Below, piece after piece: positions 8,360 through 17,489 of a stretch of DNA of 64,000 nucleotides; position 1 is the first letter of the stretch, and the number at the start of each line of letters is the position of its first letter. The position numbers were made by a program, and so were the translations under genes. Source of the DNA: Hyphomicrobiales bacterium (GTDB lineage Bacteria; Pseudomonadota; Alphaproteobacteria; Rhizobiales; Rhizobiaceae); the NCBI GenBank assembly GCA_900472575.1, contig UCIV01000036.1:1-64000 (forward strand). Direction: 5' to 3'. The notes below the pieces were generated by a model. It worked only from the letters and a program-made list of their open reading frames with translations, did not search any database and was not told where the DNA came from.

Positions 8360-9343
8360 TCAGATATGCGTAAAAGACTGGAGGATACCCGCGACCGGCA
8401 AAATGACATTTTGGCTTAGAAATCCAGCCTTCACAGCATGTTTGGATGCCGCGAACCATTTGACGGGCTGGGACTTGTTGGTGAAGCGGTATAACAAGTC
8501 AAACCAGACCTGACGCGCGAGGCGCAGCCCTCTGAGCTGGAGTCCACCACGAAGGGTTCCGGAAAGGATCCGAATGCGGGGGACGCTGACACCGTTTATA
8601 CGTGCCCCACGGGCATCGTTGACCCATTCCATCGTAACACCCATCTCGTCCCTGGCGCTATGTCTTTGGGTGTCACGCATGAACTGATGAAGATTGCCAC
8701 CAACGGGTCTGGTGTGACGCACCGTGATCGTGTCTACGACTGCGACGCCACAGTAGGCGTCACCTTTGATCTCGCGCACCATCTGAGGCCAGAGAAAATC
8801 AAGCCCGAAGCCGCTGGCGGTCTTCTCGATAAACGGAAGCGAGCGAATGAGTACCTCGCGGCTTATGAACGGTACCATCACTTCAACGAAGTTTGTGTAC
8901 CGGACCTCGAAGCTCGGGTGCTGAAGGGTAATGACATGCGAGTAGTAGGAATGTTCATCCAGGGACGGCTGGTAGACATGATATTCATTCTCTATGCCGA
9001 GCGCGAAGAGGCTGTCGATATCTGCCGCAACTGCAACGATGTCATCATCTGGAAGCCAGAAGTAATCATAGCGATCGAGGACTCCGGGAAACTTTTTGAA
9101 GAAGCTGAATAGCCCATCCCATTTTCCGCCTTTACAATGATGTACGTAGTCGGCTTCCGGGAATTCTAGCGTTGAGTTGGACCCATAATAGCTGATGCCA
9201 ACATCGAAGTTTCGTCTACCCGAAACCCAAGTCCGGTGGAGAGTGTTCTCCCCGCAACGGACAACGGCCAGGCCGCGTGGCGACTTTTCGGTAGTTTTCA
9301 AGCCGTCCACTTTGCCGCCGGCGGGCATAAACTGACATCTCAT
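8360..9343 (-). CDS. DUF707 family protein (putative glycan-related)
   Basis: The 327-residue protein resembles DUF707 proteins of plants and bacteria. It has LAVVRCGENTLHRTW near the start, then FDVGISYYG, a DxD-like YFWLPDDDIV motif at ~95-105, SLDEHSYYSHVI, and a GFGLDFLWP motif at ~180. The DDD stretch suggests a nucleotide-sugar/metal site, so a glycosyltransferase-like role is possible but not proven for the family. The neighbouring glf fragment supports a link to surface polysaccharide. The reading frame is intact, and the first ATG has only a weak GGTG upstream. Confidence 0.65.
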   Translation of the reverse strand: MRCQFMPAGGKVDGLKTTEKSPRGLAVVRCGENTLHRTWVSGRRNFDVGISYYGSNSTLEFPEADYVHHCKGGKWDGLFSFFKKFPGVLDRYDYFWLPDDDIVAVAADIDSLFALGIENEYHVYQPSLDEHSYYSHVITLQHPSFEVRYTNFVEVMVPFISREVLIRSLPFIEKTASGFGLDFLWPQMVREIKGDAYCGVAVVDTITVRHTRPVGGNLHQFMRDTQRHSARDEMGVTMEWVNDARGARINGVSVPRIRILSGTLRGGLQLRGLRLARQVWFDLLYRFTNKSQPVKWFAASKHAVKAGFLSQNVILPVAGILQSFTHI

Positions 9344-9829
9344 AGTTCACCAAATATCTCCGAAGGCCGCGTCAATTCGCTCCTTGGTCGCCAAAGTAGA
9401 TGTGAGAGGCTGTTAACCGAGCGACGATATTTACCGGGCACCGGCTCGCAGCTGGTAAAAAGTAATTAGCGATGTGTCAGGGCCATCGAAAAACCCGTCG
9501 ATTAAATCTCGAGCAACGTTTCAGCAGATCGCTGAAAAAGAGAGATCAGGTTGCCCAGCGGATTGGCGGCTGGGATAGCCACCCACATGATGTGGAGTCC
9601 AAGGTCTAATACAGAATACATAATACGCCGCTTACAGCAAGTAATATATCGGAAACATCTCTTCTCGTTGCTCGCATTGAAAATTACAATGCGACTTTAT
9701 TTGACTTTCCAAATTTCACGAAACTCTAACATATGGGATCAGTATTGATGACCCCTGAGGTTCGTTAAACGAATCCACTGCGTCATGACCATTGATTCAG
9801 TGTCCGAAAGGCCCGGACAAGCCCCACAT
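9344..9829. other. Intergenic region without a supported gene
   Basis: Between the divergent DUF707 gene and the IS110 remnant I see only short, poorly supported ORFs. The middle part (about 9600-9750) is AT-richer than its surroundings. No promoter motif of the EcfG type was found here. Confidence 0.35.
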
Positions 9830-10437
9830 CAGCAATGTGTAGGAGATGGGGTGGTTGCCGTCCTCCCCCAGCGGCATCGCATGGTGCCGATGGTGCAAAC
9901 CGCAAAGCAGAGAGGACGGCAGATGGGCGACACAATGATCGGCGTGGACTTGGCAAAGAATGTTTTCCAGCTTCACTTGGCGACGATGACAGGCGAAGTC
10001 AATTTCGCAAAAAGCTGGCACGAGGAGAGTTTTTACGCTTCATGGCAGGGCAAGTGCCTGCAGTTGTCGTCATAGTAGCCTGCGGCAGCGCCCATTATTG
10101 ATTCCGAGAACTCGTCAAGCTGGGCCATGACGTCAAGTTGATTGCTCCGCAATACGTGCGCCCGTTCGTGAAGCGACAGAAGAACGACGCAGCCGATGCC
10201 GTAGCAATCATCATTGCAGCTCGGCGGCCCGAGATGCGTTTTGTCTCTCCCAAGACATCGGATCAGCAGGCTCGCGCGATCTTGTTTCGGGCGCGCGAAC
10301 GTATTGTCCGTCAACAGACGGAACTGATGAATGCACTGCGTGCAGTTCTTTAAGAGAAAGGCCTGACAGAAGACCGCACTCGATCACTCGCCAAAAGAGG
10401 TCAGAAGCTACTTGCGGAACGGGCGGCAACCTCAGAA
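9830..10437 (+). mobile_element. IS110-family element, N-terminal transposase remnant
   Basis: From the ATG at 9923 the frame reads MIGVDLAKNVFQLH, the first DEDD catalytic motif of IS110 transposases. After a frameshift near 10060 it continues with LIAPQYVRPFVKRQKNDAAD and the helix RARERIVRQQTELMNALRAV. A stop then interrupts it, and similarity fades by ~10435. The C-terminal half is absent. The frameshift and internal stop make it inactive. It lies between the polysaccharide fragments and the pao operon. Confidence 0.8.
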
Positions 10438-10760
10438 GTAATGTTGGTAATGTGACTGGTAGCAATCTTTAAAATGGGAGTTCTTTCGGGTCCGGAACGT
10501 CGGTGACTTTAGAACACGGCCGGGACGCTGGCGGTCACCCATGTTGTTGCGGTACGAGCGGGCTCCCGATCCGGCAACCAAGAGAGTTTCTCCGAGCACT
10601 TTCGAGGGCCTGCCTTGGTAAACCGCCTTCGTTGGCCAATTAAGCTCTTGAGCGTATACGAACCCGCGACCTATACGCTCTTGAAACAAGCAAGCCGCTG
10701 AAATCTTTGAGCCGACGGCAGAGGCATCCTTAGCAACTTTGCCTGAAAAGTTGGCTGCAA
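10438..10760. other. Stretch between IS110 remnant and mocA-like gene; nothing recognised
   Basis: A minus-strand ORF at 10432-10689 reads through part of it but shows no family similarity and no convincing ribosome binding site. It may be more decayed IS or flanking DNA. No terminator with a clear T-run was seen after the mocA-like gene. Confidence 0.3.
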
Positions 10761-11378
10761 CTACTCACCACGACCACAGAGTTCTCCTCCTGCAGCCACT
10801 AGGTCCTGAACGGTATCAATGTCTTTCAGCGCAGCATTTCCAATATCGATCATCCTGACGGGGACTTTTTGACGTTGAAGCACTTCTTTTGCTCCTTTGT
10901 CGCCATCTAGTTTTTGCATCTGCGAAAAAATTGCGGATGGGACGACAACCGGGTGCCCTGGCTTATCACCATCCGCGCCGCGCACGAGCGCATCTTGGCC
11001 TGATCGAAAAGCCATCAAGAGTTTGGTGATATGTTCGGTCGTGATCTCCGGCATATCGGCGAGCATAACAAGAACACCATCACAATCCGCAAAGGAGGCA
11101 TGCCTAAATCCACAGGCTAGCGACGCCCCCATCCCTTCTTCGAAATGCTTGTTGTACGTTGTGGAGAGCGGCAATCCCTTCAAGGCCATTTCGATCTCTG
11201 ACGATCGGTGTCCGGTCACGACAGTTAAAGATCCCAGGTCAGAACGCAGCATCGTCTCCGCGGATTTTCGTACCAGTGGAACTCCTTCGAACTCGGCCAG
11301 AAGCTTGTGACAACCTTCCGGCATCCGGCTCGATCGACCCGCTGCTAAAAGTAAACCGCCGACGGTCTTCATCTTCAA
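10761..11378 (-). CDS. MocA-like molybdopterin cytidylyltransferase
   Basis: The 205-residue protein is a nucleotidyltransferase of the MobA/MocA type. It has the signature LLLAAGRSSRMPEGCHKLLA near the N-terminus, a second motif VTGHRSSEIEMAL, the metal-binding VLVMLADMPEI (~100), and GHPVVVPSAIF further on. MocA enzymes attach CMP to molybdenum-molybdopterin, making the MCD cofactor used by xanthine-oxidase family enzymes. That fits its position as the last gene of the paoABC-xdhC-moaA cluster. It starts six bases after moaA ends. A CTP- or GTP-specific role cannot be separated by sequence alone, but the neighbours favour MocA. Confidence 0.85.
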   Translation of the reverse strand: MKMKTVGGLLLAAGRSSRMPEGCHKLLAEFEGVPLVRKSAETMLRSDLGSLTVVTGHRSSEIEMALKGLPLSTTYNKHFEEGMGASLACGFRHASFADCDGVLVMLADMPEITTEHITKLLMAFRSGQDALVRGADGDKPGHPVVVPSAIFSQMQKLDGDKGAKEVLQRQKVPVRMIDIGNAALKDIDTVQDLVAAGGELCGRGE

Positions 11379-11384
11379 TTTTCC

Positions 11385-12422
11385 TTAGCCGCCTGTCACG
11401 CTCATATGCCGCGATACCGCCGGCCTGTTATTCCGGTCAATTATAAAATCATGGCCCTGTGGCTTGCGCGCGATCGCCTCGTCTATGGCCGCAGCCAAAT
11501 GGGCCGGATCGTTGCTTTCGCGAATTACTTCACGCAGGTCGGCGGCATCGTTCTGGCCGAGGCACATGTAAAGCGTGCCGGTGCAGGTGAGACGGACGCG
11601 ATTGCAGCCCTCGCAGAAATTATGGGTCATCGGCGTGATGAAGCCCATGCGGCCGCCTGTCTCGGCCACTTCGACATAACGGGCTGGGCCACCGGTCTTA
11701 AAGGGGATGTCCCTCAAGGAGAATTGTTTCTCGAGATTTTCGCGCAATACCGATAGCGGCAAGTAGCGATCGGTACGATCTTCCTCGATCTCGCCCATCG
11801 GCATAGTTTCGATAACGGTGAGATCCATGCCGCGACCATGCGCGAAAAGCAACATGGCGGGGATTTCGTCTTCGTTGAAATCCTTGAGGGCAACGGCGTT
11901 GAGTTTGATCTTCAAGCCAGCTTTCTGGGCAGCGTCAATGCCTTCCATGACCTTGGAGAAATTGCCCCAGCGGGTGATTTTCTTGAATTTCTGCGGATCG
12001 AGCGTATCGAGCGAGACGTTGATACGGCGCACGCCAGCATCGTACAGTTCCTGCGAGAAGCGGGCGAGCTGCGAGCCATTGGTGGTGAGCGTCAGTTCGT
12101 CGAGATGGCCGGTTTCGATATGGCGGCCGATCGAGCGCACCAGATGCATGATGTTCTTGCGCACCAGCGGTTCGCCGCCGGTCAGTCGTAGTTTTCGGAC
12201 ACCCTTGGCCACGAAGGCGGAACATAGCCGGTCGAGTTCCTCCAGCGACAGAATATCCTTTTTCGGCAGAAAGCTCATGTTTTCCGACATGCAATAAGTG
12301 CAGCGGAAATCGCAGCGGTCTGTGACGGAGACGCGTAGATAGGTTACGGCCCGACCGAACCTGTCGATCATGTGCGCCTGCTGGTTTTGGGATAGCACCC
12401 TGTCCAGTAGCATGGCAGTCAT
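11385..12422 (-). CDS. moaA: GTP 3',8-cyclase MoaA (radical SAM)
   Basis: MoaA converts GTP to 3',8-cyclo-dihydro-GTP, the first step of molybdopterin synthesis, working with MoaC. The radical-SAM cluster cysteines C37, C41 and C44 lie in TDRCDFRCTYCM. LTGGEPLVR and NVSLDTLDP follow. A second 4Fe-4S site is marked by FCEGCNRVRLTCTG near residue 270. The protein ends in the Gly-Gly that MoaA needs for activity. Length (345 aa) is normal. Its ATG overlaps the xdhC stop by four bases (ATGA). No moaC, moaD or moaE is present here, so this copy probably supplements chromosomal genes. Confidence 0.95.
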   Translation of the reverse strand: MTAMLLDRVLSQNQQAHMIDRFGRAVTYLRVSVTDRCDFRCTYCMSENMSFLPKKDILSLEELDRLCSAFVAKGVRKLRLTGGEPLVRKNIMHLVRSIGRHIETGHLDELTLTTNGSQLARFSQELYDAGVRRINVSLDTLDPQKFKKITRWGNFSKVMEGIDAAQKAGLKIKLNAVALKDFNEDEIPAMLLFAHGRGMDLTVIETMPMGEIEEDRTDRYLPLSVLRENLEKQFSLRDIPFKTGGPARYVEVAETGGRMGFITPMTHNFCEGCNRVRLTCTGTLYMCLGQNDAADLREVIRESNDPAHLAAAIDEAIARKPQGHDFIIDRNNRPAVSRHMSVTGG

Positions 12423-13342
12423 CCAAAGTTCTCCAGTCTTGCAGCGGCAATGTCTGCGAGCACCGAGAGCGCCAAAGAAGCCGAGTCTCGTGTCGGACCA
12501 AACAAGCCAATTGGAGCTTTTATTCGATCAAATGCTTCTGAAGATACACCAGTCGATCGCAAGCGATCGATGCGTCGACGGTGCGTCCGGGTGCTACCAA
12601 GAGCTCCTATGTAGAACGCAGAGGACGCTAGGGCTTTGGTGAGCCAAACTTCCTCCAGATCCAGATCGTGATGGAGCAGCGCGACAGCGGTGAACGCATC
12701 TATATCAATAATCTGCGATGTTGATTTGGAACCAACAACGTCAACCGCATATCCGGACGCTTCTGCCAGCCGGCGGACTGCCTCCGCCTCCCCCGTTTGG
12801 CCAGAAATAACCACGCGTGTCTTGGGCCGATAGACCGAGATGAAATCCTCACCGCACCAACCCGATCGCAAGGGAACTTTATCGAGGGGCGCAAGTCTCT
12901 GAAGGTCCGGGCTGTAGGCCAACGCCACCGATTTACGACAAGCCAACTCTTTCAAAGCATCGTCCAACACGTCCGTATTGCGCAGGACATGGATGGCTAT
13001 GGTGATGCCGCCGCCGCAGGGCAGCGTGATGTCGAAGAATGGTGAACCCTCACCAAATTTCACCATCCGGTCCCGGCCATCGGCAATGGCTTGCAATGCC
13101 TCGGCCGCCACCGCTGCTTCGACGCAGCCACCTGACACATAACCGCAAAACCGCCCGTCGGACGCAACGGCAACATGCGCTCCGAGAGCACGTGCCGCAC
13201 CGCCCCGTATCTCAACGAGAGTTGCAAGGGCTGCGCCGCCGTACTGCGCAGCCTCGATAGCAAACCAAAGAATATCAGCAGGGTTGTCTACCGACTTTGC
13301 CCGCACCGGGTTAGATATGGTCGTGATTACCGTGTTGCTCAA
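12419..13342 (-). CDS. XdhC/PaoD-type molybdoenzyme maturation factor
   Basis: XdhC/PaoD proteins bind the molybdenum cofactor, help sulfurate it and insert it into enzymes of the xanthine oxidase family. This one has the N-terminal XdhC domain (AALATLVEIRGGAAR, then GYVSGGCVEAAVAAEA and LPCGGGITIAIHVL). A Rossmann-like C-terminal domain follows, with FYIGALGSTRTHRRRI and IGLFGPTRDSASLALSVLAD. I favour the TTG at 13342 because AGAGGA lies six bases upstream. The in-frame ATG at 13417 would overlap paoC by 26 bases. It lies between paoC and moaA in one operon. Confidence 0.88.
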   Translation of the reverse strand: MSNTVITTISNPVRAKSVDNPADILWFAIEAAQYGGAALATLVEIRGGAARALGAHVAVASDGRFCGYVSGGCVEAAVAAEALQAIADGRDRMVKFGEGSPFFDITLPCGGGITIAIHVLRNTDVLDDALKELACRKSVALAYSPDLQRLAPLDKVPLRSGWCGEDFISVYRPKTRVVISGQTGEAEAVRRLAEASGYAVDVVGSKSTSQIIDIDAFTAVALLHHDLDLEEVWLTKALASSAFYIGALGSTRTHRRRIDRLRSTGVSSEAFDRIKAPIGLFGPTRDSASLALSVLADIAAARLENFG

Positions 13343-13391
13343 CTTATGTCCTCTGGAGAGTGCGGTGGCCGTGATCGGCCACCGCCTTTGA

Positions 13392-15590
13392 TCAGGCGAC
13401 GTCCGGCAAATCGCCAATCAGCTTGTCGAGCGTGATCGGGTAATGCCGCACACGCACGCCGGTCGCGTTGTAGATCGCGTTGGCGATCGCCGCTGAGACG
13501 CCGCACAGCCCGAGCTCGCCCACGCCCTTCGCCTTCATCGGCGACGAGTATGGATCCGTTTCGTCCATGAAGACGACTTCCTGATGCGGAATGTCCGCAT
13601 GCACGGGCACCTCGTAACCGGCGAGATCGTGGTTGACAAAGAACCCGCGGCGGGTATCGACCGCCAGTTCTTCCAACAGAGCACCACCGGCACCCATCGT
13701 CATCGCGCCGATAACCTGGCTGCGGGCTGTGATCGGATTGAGGATGCGGCCCGCCGCGCAGACGGCAAGCATGCGACGAATACGGGTCTCACCGGTCGCG
13801 ATATCGACACCAACCTCGACAAAGTGGCCGCCGAAGGTGGACTGCTGGTGCGTTTTGGTGAGATCGCCCCACTCGATCATATCCTCGCCGACAAGACCCT
13901 CGTGCCCTGCCGCTTCCGCAAGCGCGACAGCGCGGTTGCCGGAACGAACTTCTCCGTTCTCGAACACGACATCCGCGGAGTTGAATCCCAGCTTGCTGGC
14001 CACCGCGTCGCGCAGCTTGACGCATGCAGCATAGACGCCCGAAGTGGCGGAGTTCGCCCCGAACTGCCCGCCCGATCCCGCAGAGACAGGAAACCGGGAA
14101 TCACCGAGTTGAACTGCGACCTTATCCACACCGACGCCCATCATCTCGGCGGCGGTCTGGGCGATGATCGTGTAGCTGCCGGTTCCAATATCGGTCATAT
14201 CGGTCTCGACGGTGACAATACCCTCCTGATCAAGCCTCACCCGCGCCCCGGACGGCATGACCAGATTATTGCGGAACGCCGCCGCGACACCCACGCCAAT
14301 CATCCAGTTTCCCTCGCGTCGTGTCGCGGGACGTGTCCGTTTGTCCCATCCGAACTTTGCTGCACCAAGTTTCAGACACCCGATGAGATCGCGATGCGAG
14401 AACGGCCTCTCCGGGTTTTCTGGATCGACTTGGGTATCGTTCTTGATGCGGAACTCGATCGGATCCATGCCGAGCTTCTCCGCCATCTCGTCGACTGCGA
14501 TCTCGAGCGCCATCAGACCCGGTGCTTCGCCGGGGGCGCGCATGGCGTTGCCTTCCGGCAGATCCAGCGTTGCGAGCTTCATGGCGGTCATCCGGTTTTC
14601 ACCGGCATAGAGCAGACGCGTCTGCATCACCGCCGTCTCCGGCCCACCACCCGGCAGATCGCCTGACCAGCTTTCATGTGCAATCGCAGTGATCTTGCCG
14701 TCGCGCTCCGCACCGATGCGGATCCGCTGGATCGTGGCTGGACGATGGGTGGTGTTGTTCGGGATCAACGGCCGCGGCAGCGTGACCTTGACCGGGCGCC
14801 CGACCGCTTTGGCCGCGAATGCCGCCAACACCGCATCGACGCGCAGAAACAGTTTACCGCCGAAGCCGCCACCGATAAAAGGCGACATCAGATGCACCTT
14901 CTCCTTGTCCATGCCGAGCGTGATGGCGAAATCCGAACGCCACCAATCAATCATCTGGCTAGACGTCCAGACCGTAACCTCATCGCCGTCCCACGCGGCG
15001 ATAGAGGCATGCGGCTCCATCATCGCATGCGACTGGTCGGGGGTTGCGTATTCGGCCTCGAGCGTCACCGGGGCTGCCGCAAAAGCTGCCTGGAAATTAC
15101 CAGCCGAACTGTCCGGTTCCGTGGAAGGATCCGGTGTCTCGGCATTGGCCATCTCAGCCTTGAGGTCGAAGGCACCCTTTTCCGGCGCGTAATCGACCCG
15201 GATCAAAGCTGCTGCCGAACGCGCCTGCTCGAAGGTTTCGGCCACGACGACGGCGATGGCCTGATGATAATGTTGTATCTCGCTTCCACCGAACAGTTTG
15301 GCGGTGTTGAGCTTGCCTTTCTGTAGATCGCCGACATCGAGCGCGGTGACAACGCCAAGAACGCCGGGCGCCTTCTTTGCGGCGGCACTCTCGATCGATG
15401 TGACCTGTCCTTTAGCAATGGCGGAGCCGACGGGATAACCGTAGGCATAGCGCAGTTTCGGATCATGCCACTCATAGGCGTACATGGCGCGACCCGTGGT
15501 CTTCAACTCGCCGTCGATCCTGTGAATGGGCTTGCCGACGACCTTGAGCTGATCGATCGGATTGGTCGTTGCTGGTTTGTCGAACTGCAT
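13392..15590 (-). CDS. paoC: Periplasmic aldehyde oxidoreductase, molybdenum-binding subunit PaoC
   Basis: This is the large catalytic subunit of a PaoABC-type enzyme, which oxidises aromatic and other aldehydes to acids. Its 732 residues equal the length of E. coli PaoC. Visible motifs include the first domain (VGKPIHRIDGELKTTGRAMY), the cofactor loop GGGFGGK, the segment AMRAPGEAPG, and GQFGANSATSG. The C-terminal KGVGELGLCG contains the glutamate that acts as catalytic base in this family. The cofactor should be MCD, supplied by the mocA-like gene in the operon. It begins four bases after paoB ends. It has no signal of its own and would be exported with PaoA. Confidence 0.93.
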   Translation of the reverse strand: MQFDKPATTNPIDQLKVVGKPIHRIDGELKTTGRAMYAYEWHDPKLRYAYGYPVGSAIAKGQVTSIESAAAKKAPGVLGVVTALDVGDLQKGKLNTAKLFGGSEIQHYHQAIAVVVAETFEQARSAAALIRVDYAPEKGAFDLKAEMANAETPDPSTEPDSSAGNFQAAFAAAPVTLEAEYATPDQSHAMMEPHASIAAWDGDEVTVWTSSQMIDWWRSDFAITLGMDKEKVHLMSPFIGGGFGGKLFLRVDAVLAAFAAKAVGRPVKVTLPRPLIPNNTTHRPATIQRIRIGAERDGKITAIAHESWSGDLPGGGPETAVMQTRLLYAGENRMTAMKLATLDLPEGNAMRAPGEAPGLMALEIAVDEMAEKLGMDPIEFRIKNDTQVDPENPERPFSHRDLIGCLKLGAAKFGWDKRTRPATRREGNWMIGVGVAAAFRNNLVMPSGARVRLDQEGIVTVETDMTDIGTGSYTIIAQTAAEMMGVGVDKVAVQLGDSRFPVSAGSGGQFGANSATSGVYAACVKLRDAVASKLGFNSADVVFENGEVRSGNRAVALAEAAGHEGLVGEDMIEWGDLTKTHQQSTFGGHFVEVGVDIATGETRIRRMLAVCAAGRILNPITARSQVIGAMTMGAGGALLEELAVDTRRGFFVNHDLAGYEVPVHADIPHQEVVFMDETDPYSSPMKAKGVGELGLCGVSAAIANAIYNATGVRVRHYPITLDKLIGDLPDVA

Positions 15591-15593
15591 GGC

Positions 15594-16544
15594 TTATCCC
15601 CTCGCCTCTGACAGGACGGCGCCTATCGTGCGCTCGGTCAGCCTGATCTTGAACTTGTTCTGCTCGGTCGGCCGCGCATCCGCCAGAAGGGCGGATGCCA
15701 TGGCGCGCGCGCCCTTCGGGAGTTCGGTCTCGGCGGCTTCTACGCGCCACGGCTTGTGGGCGACGCCGCCGACGGCAACGTTGCCGCTGCCATCGGGCTG
15801 GATGACGGCTGCGACCGAGACCAGCGCGAACGCATAGGAGGCGCGGTCACGGACTTTGCGATAGATCTGCTTGCCACCAACCGGAGCCGGCAGAGTGACG
15901 CCGGTGATGAACTCGCCCCGCTCCAGCGCCGTTTCGATATGCGGCGTATCGCCTGGCAGGCGGTGGAAATCGGCGATCGGGATCGCGCGCTTGGCGCCAT
16001 CCGGCTTGACGGTTTCCACCATCGCATCCAGTGCTCGCATCGCCACTGCCATGTCACTCGGGTGGGTGGCGATACAGGCATCGCTCACCCCAACGACGCC
16101 GAGCTGGCGGGTGACGCCACCAATGGCGGAACAGCCGCTGCCCGGCTGGCGCTTGTTGCAGGGCTGGTTAGGATCGTAAAAATAGGGACAGCGCGTGCGC
16201 TGAAGCAAATTTCCGGCGGTTGTCGCCTTGTTACGCAGCTGACCAGATGCGCCGGCCACCAGCGCGCGGGACAGAAGGGCGTAATCGCGACGTACCGTCT
16301 CATCAGCGGCGAGATCAGTGTTGCGCACCAGCGCGCCGATACGCAAGCCGCCATCCTGCGTTTTCTCGATCGAGCCGAGGCTAATGCCATTCACATCAAT
16401 GAGATGCGACGGCTTCTCGATCTCAAGCTTCATCAGGTCAAGAAGATTTGTACCGCCGGCGATGAACTTTGCATCAGGATTTTGCGCCGCCGCCGTTGCC
16501 GCAGCTTCAACCGTAGATGCCCGTTCGTAGGTAAACGCTCTCAT
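15594..16544 (-). CDS. paoB: Periplasmic aldehyde oxidoreductase, FAD/4Fe-4S subunit PaoB
   Basis: The 316-residue middle subunit binds FAD through KFIAGGTNLLDLMK and TAGNLLQRTRC. The segment RCPYFYDPNQPCNKRQPGSGC supplies the extra cysteines that bind a 4Fe-4S cluster in PaoB. This cluster is absent from classical xanthine dehydrogenase FAD subunits. The C-terminal CO-dehydrogenase-flavoprotein-like domain follows (ASYAFALVSVAAVIQ and GGVAHKPWRV). A longer ORF extends upstream to 16757. The ATG at 16544 is right because it overlaps the paoA stop by four bases and matches the start of PaoB homologues. It passes electrons between PaoA and the flavin acceptor site. Confidence 0.92.
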   Translation of the reverse strand: MRAFTYERASTVEAAATAAAQNPDAKFIAGGTNLLDLMKLEIEKPSHLIDVNGISLGSIEKTQDGGLRIGALVRNTDLAADETVRRDYALLSRALVAGASGQLRNKATTAGNLLQRTRCPYFYDPNQPCNKRQPGSGCSAIGGVTRQLGVVGVSDACIATHPSDMAVAMRALDAMVETVKPDGAKRAIPIADFHRLPGDTPHIETALERGEFITGVTLPAPVGGKQIYRKVRDRASYAFALVSVAAVIQPDGSGNVAVGGVAHKPWRVEAAETELPKGARAMASALLADARPTEQNKFKIRLTERTIGAVLSEARG

Positions 16545-17179
16545 GCCCGCACCCCCGCAACTTCGTTGATCGCATCGAGAATGTTGGAATAGGCCCCGCA
16601 TCGACAGATATTGCCGCTCATGCGCTCGCGAATTTCTTCCGAGGTAAGCGCCGCCTGCTGGGTGAGATTTTCGGTGACGTGGCTCGGGATGTTTGCTTTG
16701 ATCTCCTCGAGCACCGCCACGGAGGAACAGATCTGTCCGGGCGTACAATAGCCGCACTGGAAGCCGTCGTGCTTGACGAAGGCCGCCTGCATCGGGTGCA
16801 GATTGCCGGGCTGGCCAAGACCTTCTATGGTGGTGATCTTGTCGCCCTCATGCATGACAGCGAGTGACAGACAGGAATTGATGCGGCGGCCATCGACGAT
16901 CACCGTGCAAGCGCCGCACTGGCCATGGTCACAGCCCTTTTTCGTTCCTGTTAGATGCAGGTGCTCACGCAAGGCATCGAGCAATGTTGTGCGGTTATCC
17001 AAGATCAGACTCTGGGATTCTCCGTTGACCTCAAAGGCGACTTCTGTGATGTTTTGCAAGGTTTTTCCCCTCGTGTCTGCCGCACGGACACCCGTCGCGG
17101 CTCCAGCTACCGCTAGTGTTGCGGATGATGACACAAGCAGTTTTCGTCGGGAAAGTTCCAATTGGATTGGTGTTGGCAT
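16541..17179 (-). CDS. paoA: Periplasmic aldehyde oxidoreductase, 2Fe-2S subunit PaoA (Tat-exported)
   Basis: The 212-residue small subunit carries a twin-arginine signal (SRRKLLVSSSATLAVAGAA), so the folded complex is exported to the periplasm. The ferredoxin-like domain has GCDHGQCGACTV with a fourth cysteine in NSCLSL. The second [2Fe-2S] domain has CGYCTPGQI and ends NICRCGAYSNI. It is the first gene of the paoA-paoB-paoC-xdhC-moaA-mocA run, whose genes are spaced by 4-base overlaps to ~50 bases. An AGGAGG-like stretch lies upstream of the ATG. Homologues detoxify aldehydes, including plant phenolic aldehydes; the substrate here is not known. Confidence 0.93.
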   Translation of the reverse strand: MPTPIQLELSRRKLLVSSSATLAVAGAATGVRAADTRGKTLQNITEVAFEVNGESQSLILDNRTTLLDALREHLHLTGTKKGCDHGQCGACTVIVDGRRINSCLSLAVMHEGDKITTIEGLGQPGNLHPMQAAFVKHDGFQCGYCTPGQICSSVAVLEEIKANIPSHVTENLTQQAALTSEEIRERMSGNICRCGAYSNILDAINEVAGVRA

Positions 17180-17489
17180 CTCAACCTCCTGGCTAATGGC
17201 TCCGGCACGTCAGTCACAAACCTCGCCGTCGCTTTCCAAATAGAGGCGCGTTCGAACGGGACTACCCCTTCAGATCCGCATGCACCTATTAGCGAAACGC
17301 ATGAATGCGCTTAGGTCCTGCAGCCCAAGCAGTAAAAGCTGCGGACCGCGAGCTTGTTCCAAGAGCTATGTCGTGCTGGGAGCGCGATTTTTCACGGACA
17401 TATGCCAGCCGACAAAGCCCTGTGTAACAACATTGGCAAGTCGTTTGAATGTGAAAAGAAACGAACCCTCGACCCGTACCTCGAATTCG
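17180..17489. other. Region between pao operon and antiporter gene
   Basis: This ~310-base stretch must hold the pao operon promoter (right to left) and the 3' end of the antiporter transcript. I see no EcfG-type site, no clear operator and no strong terminator. No regulator gene for the operon is adjacent. Confidence 0.35.

Noticed and set aside
13584..16592. Long plus-strand ORFs (360, 216 and 278 codons) opposite the pao genes
   Set aside because: They are antisense shadows of high-GC coding sequence; the minus-strand genes have clear families, motifs and overlaps, while these have none.
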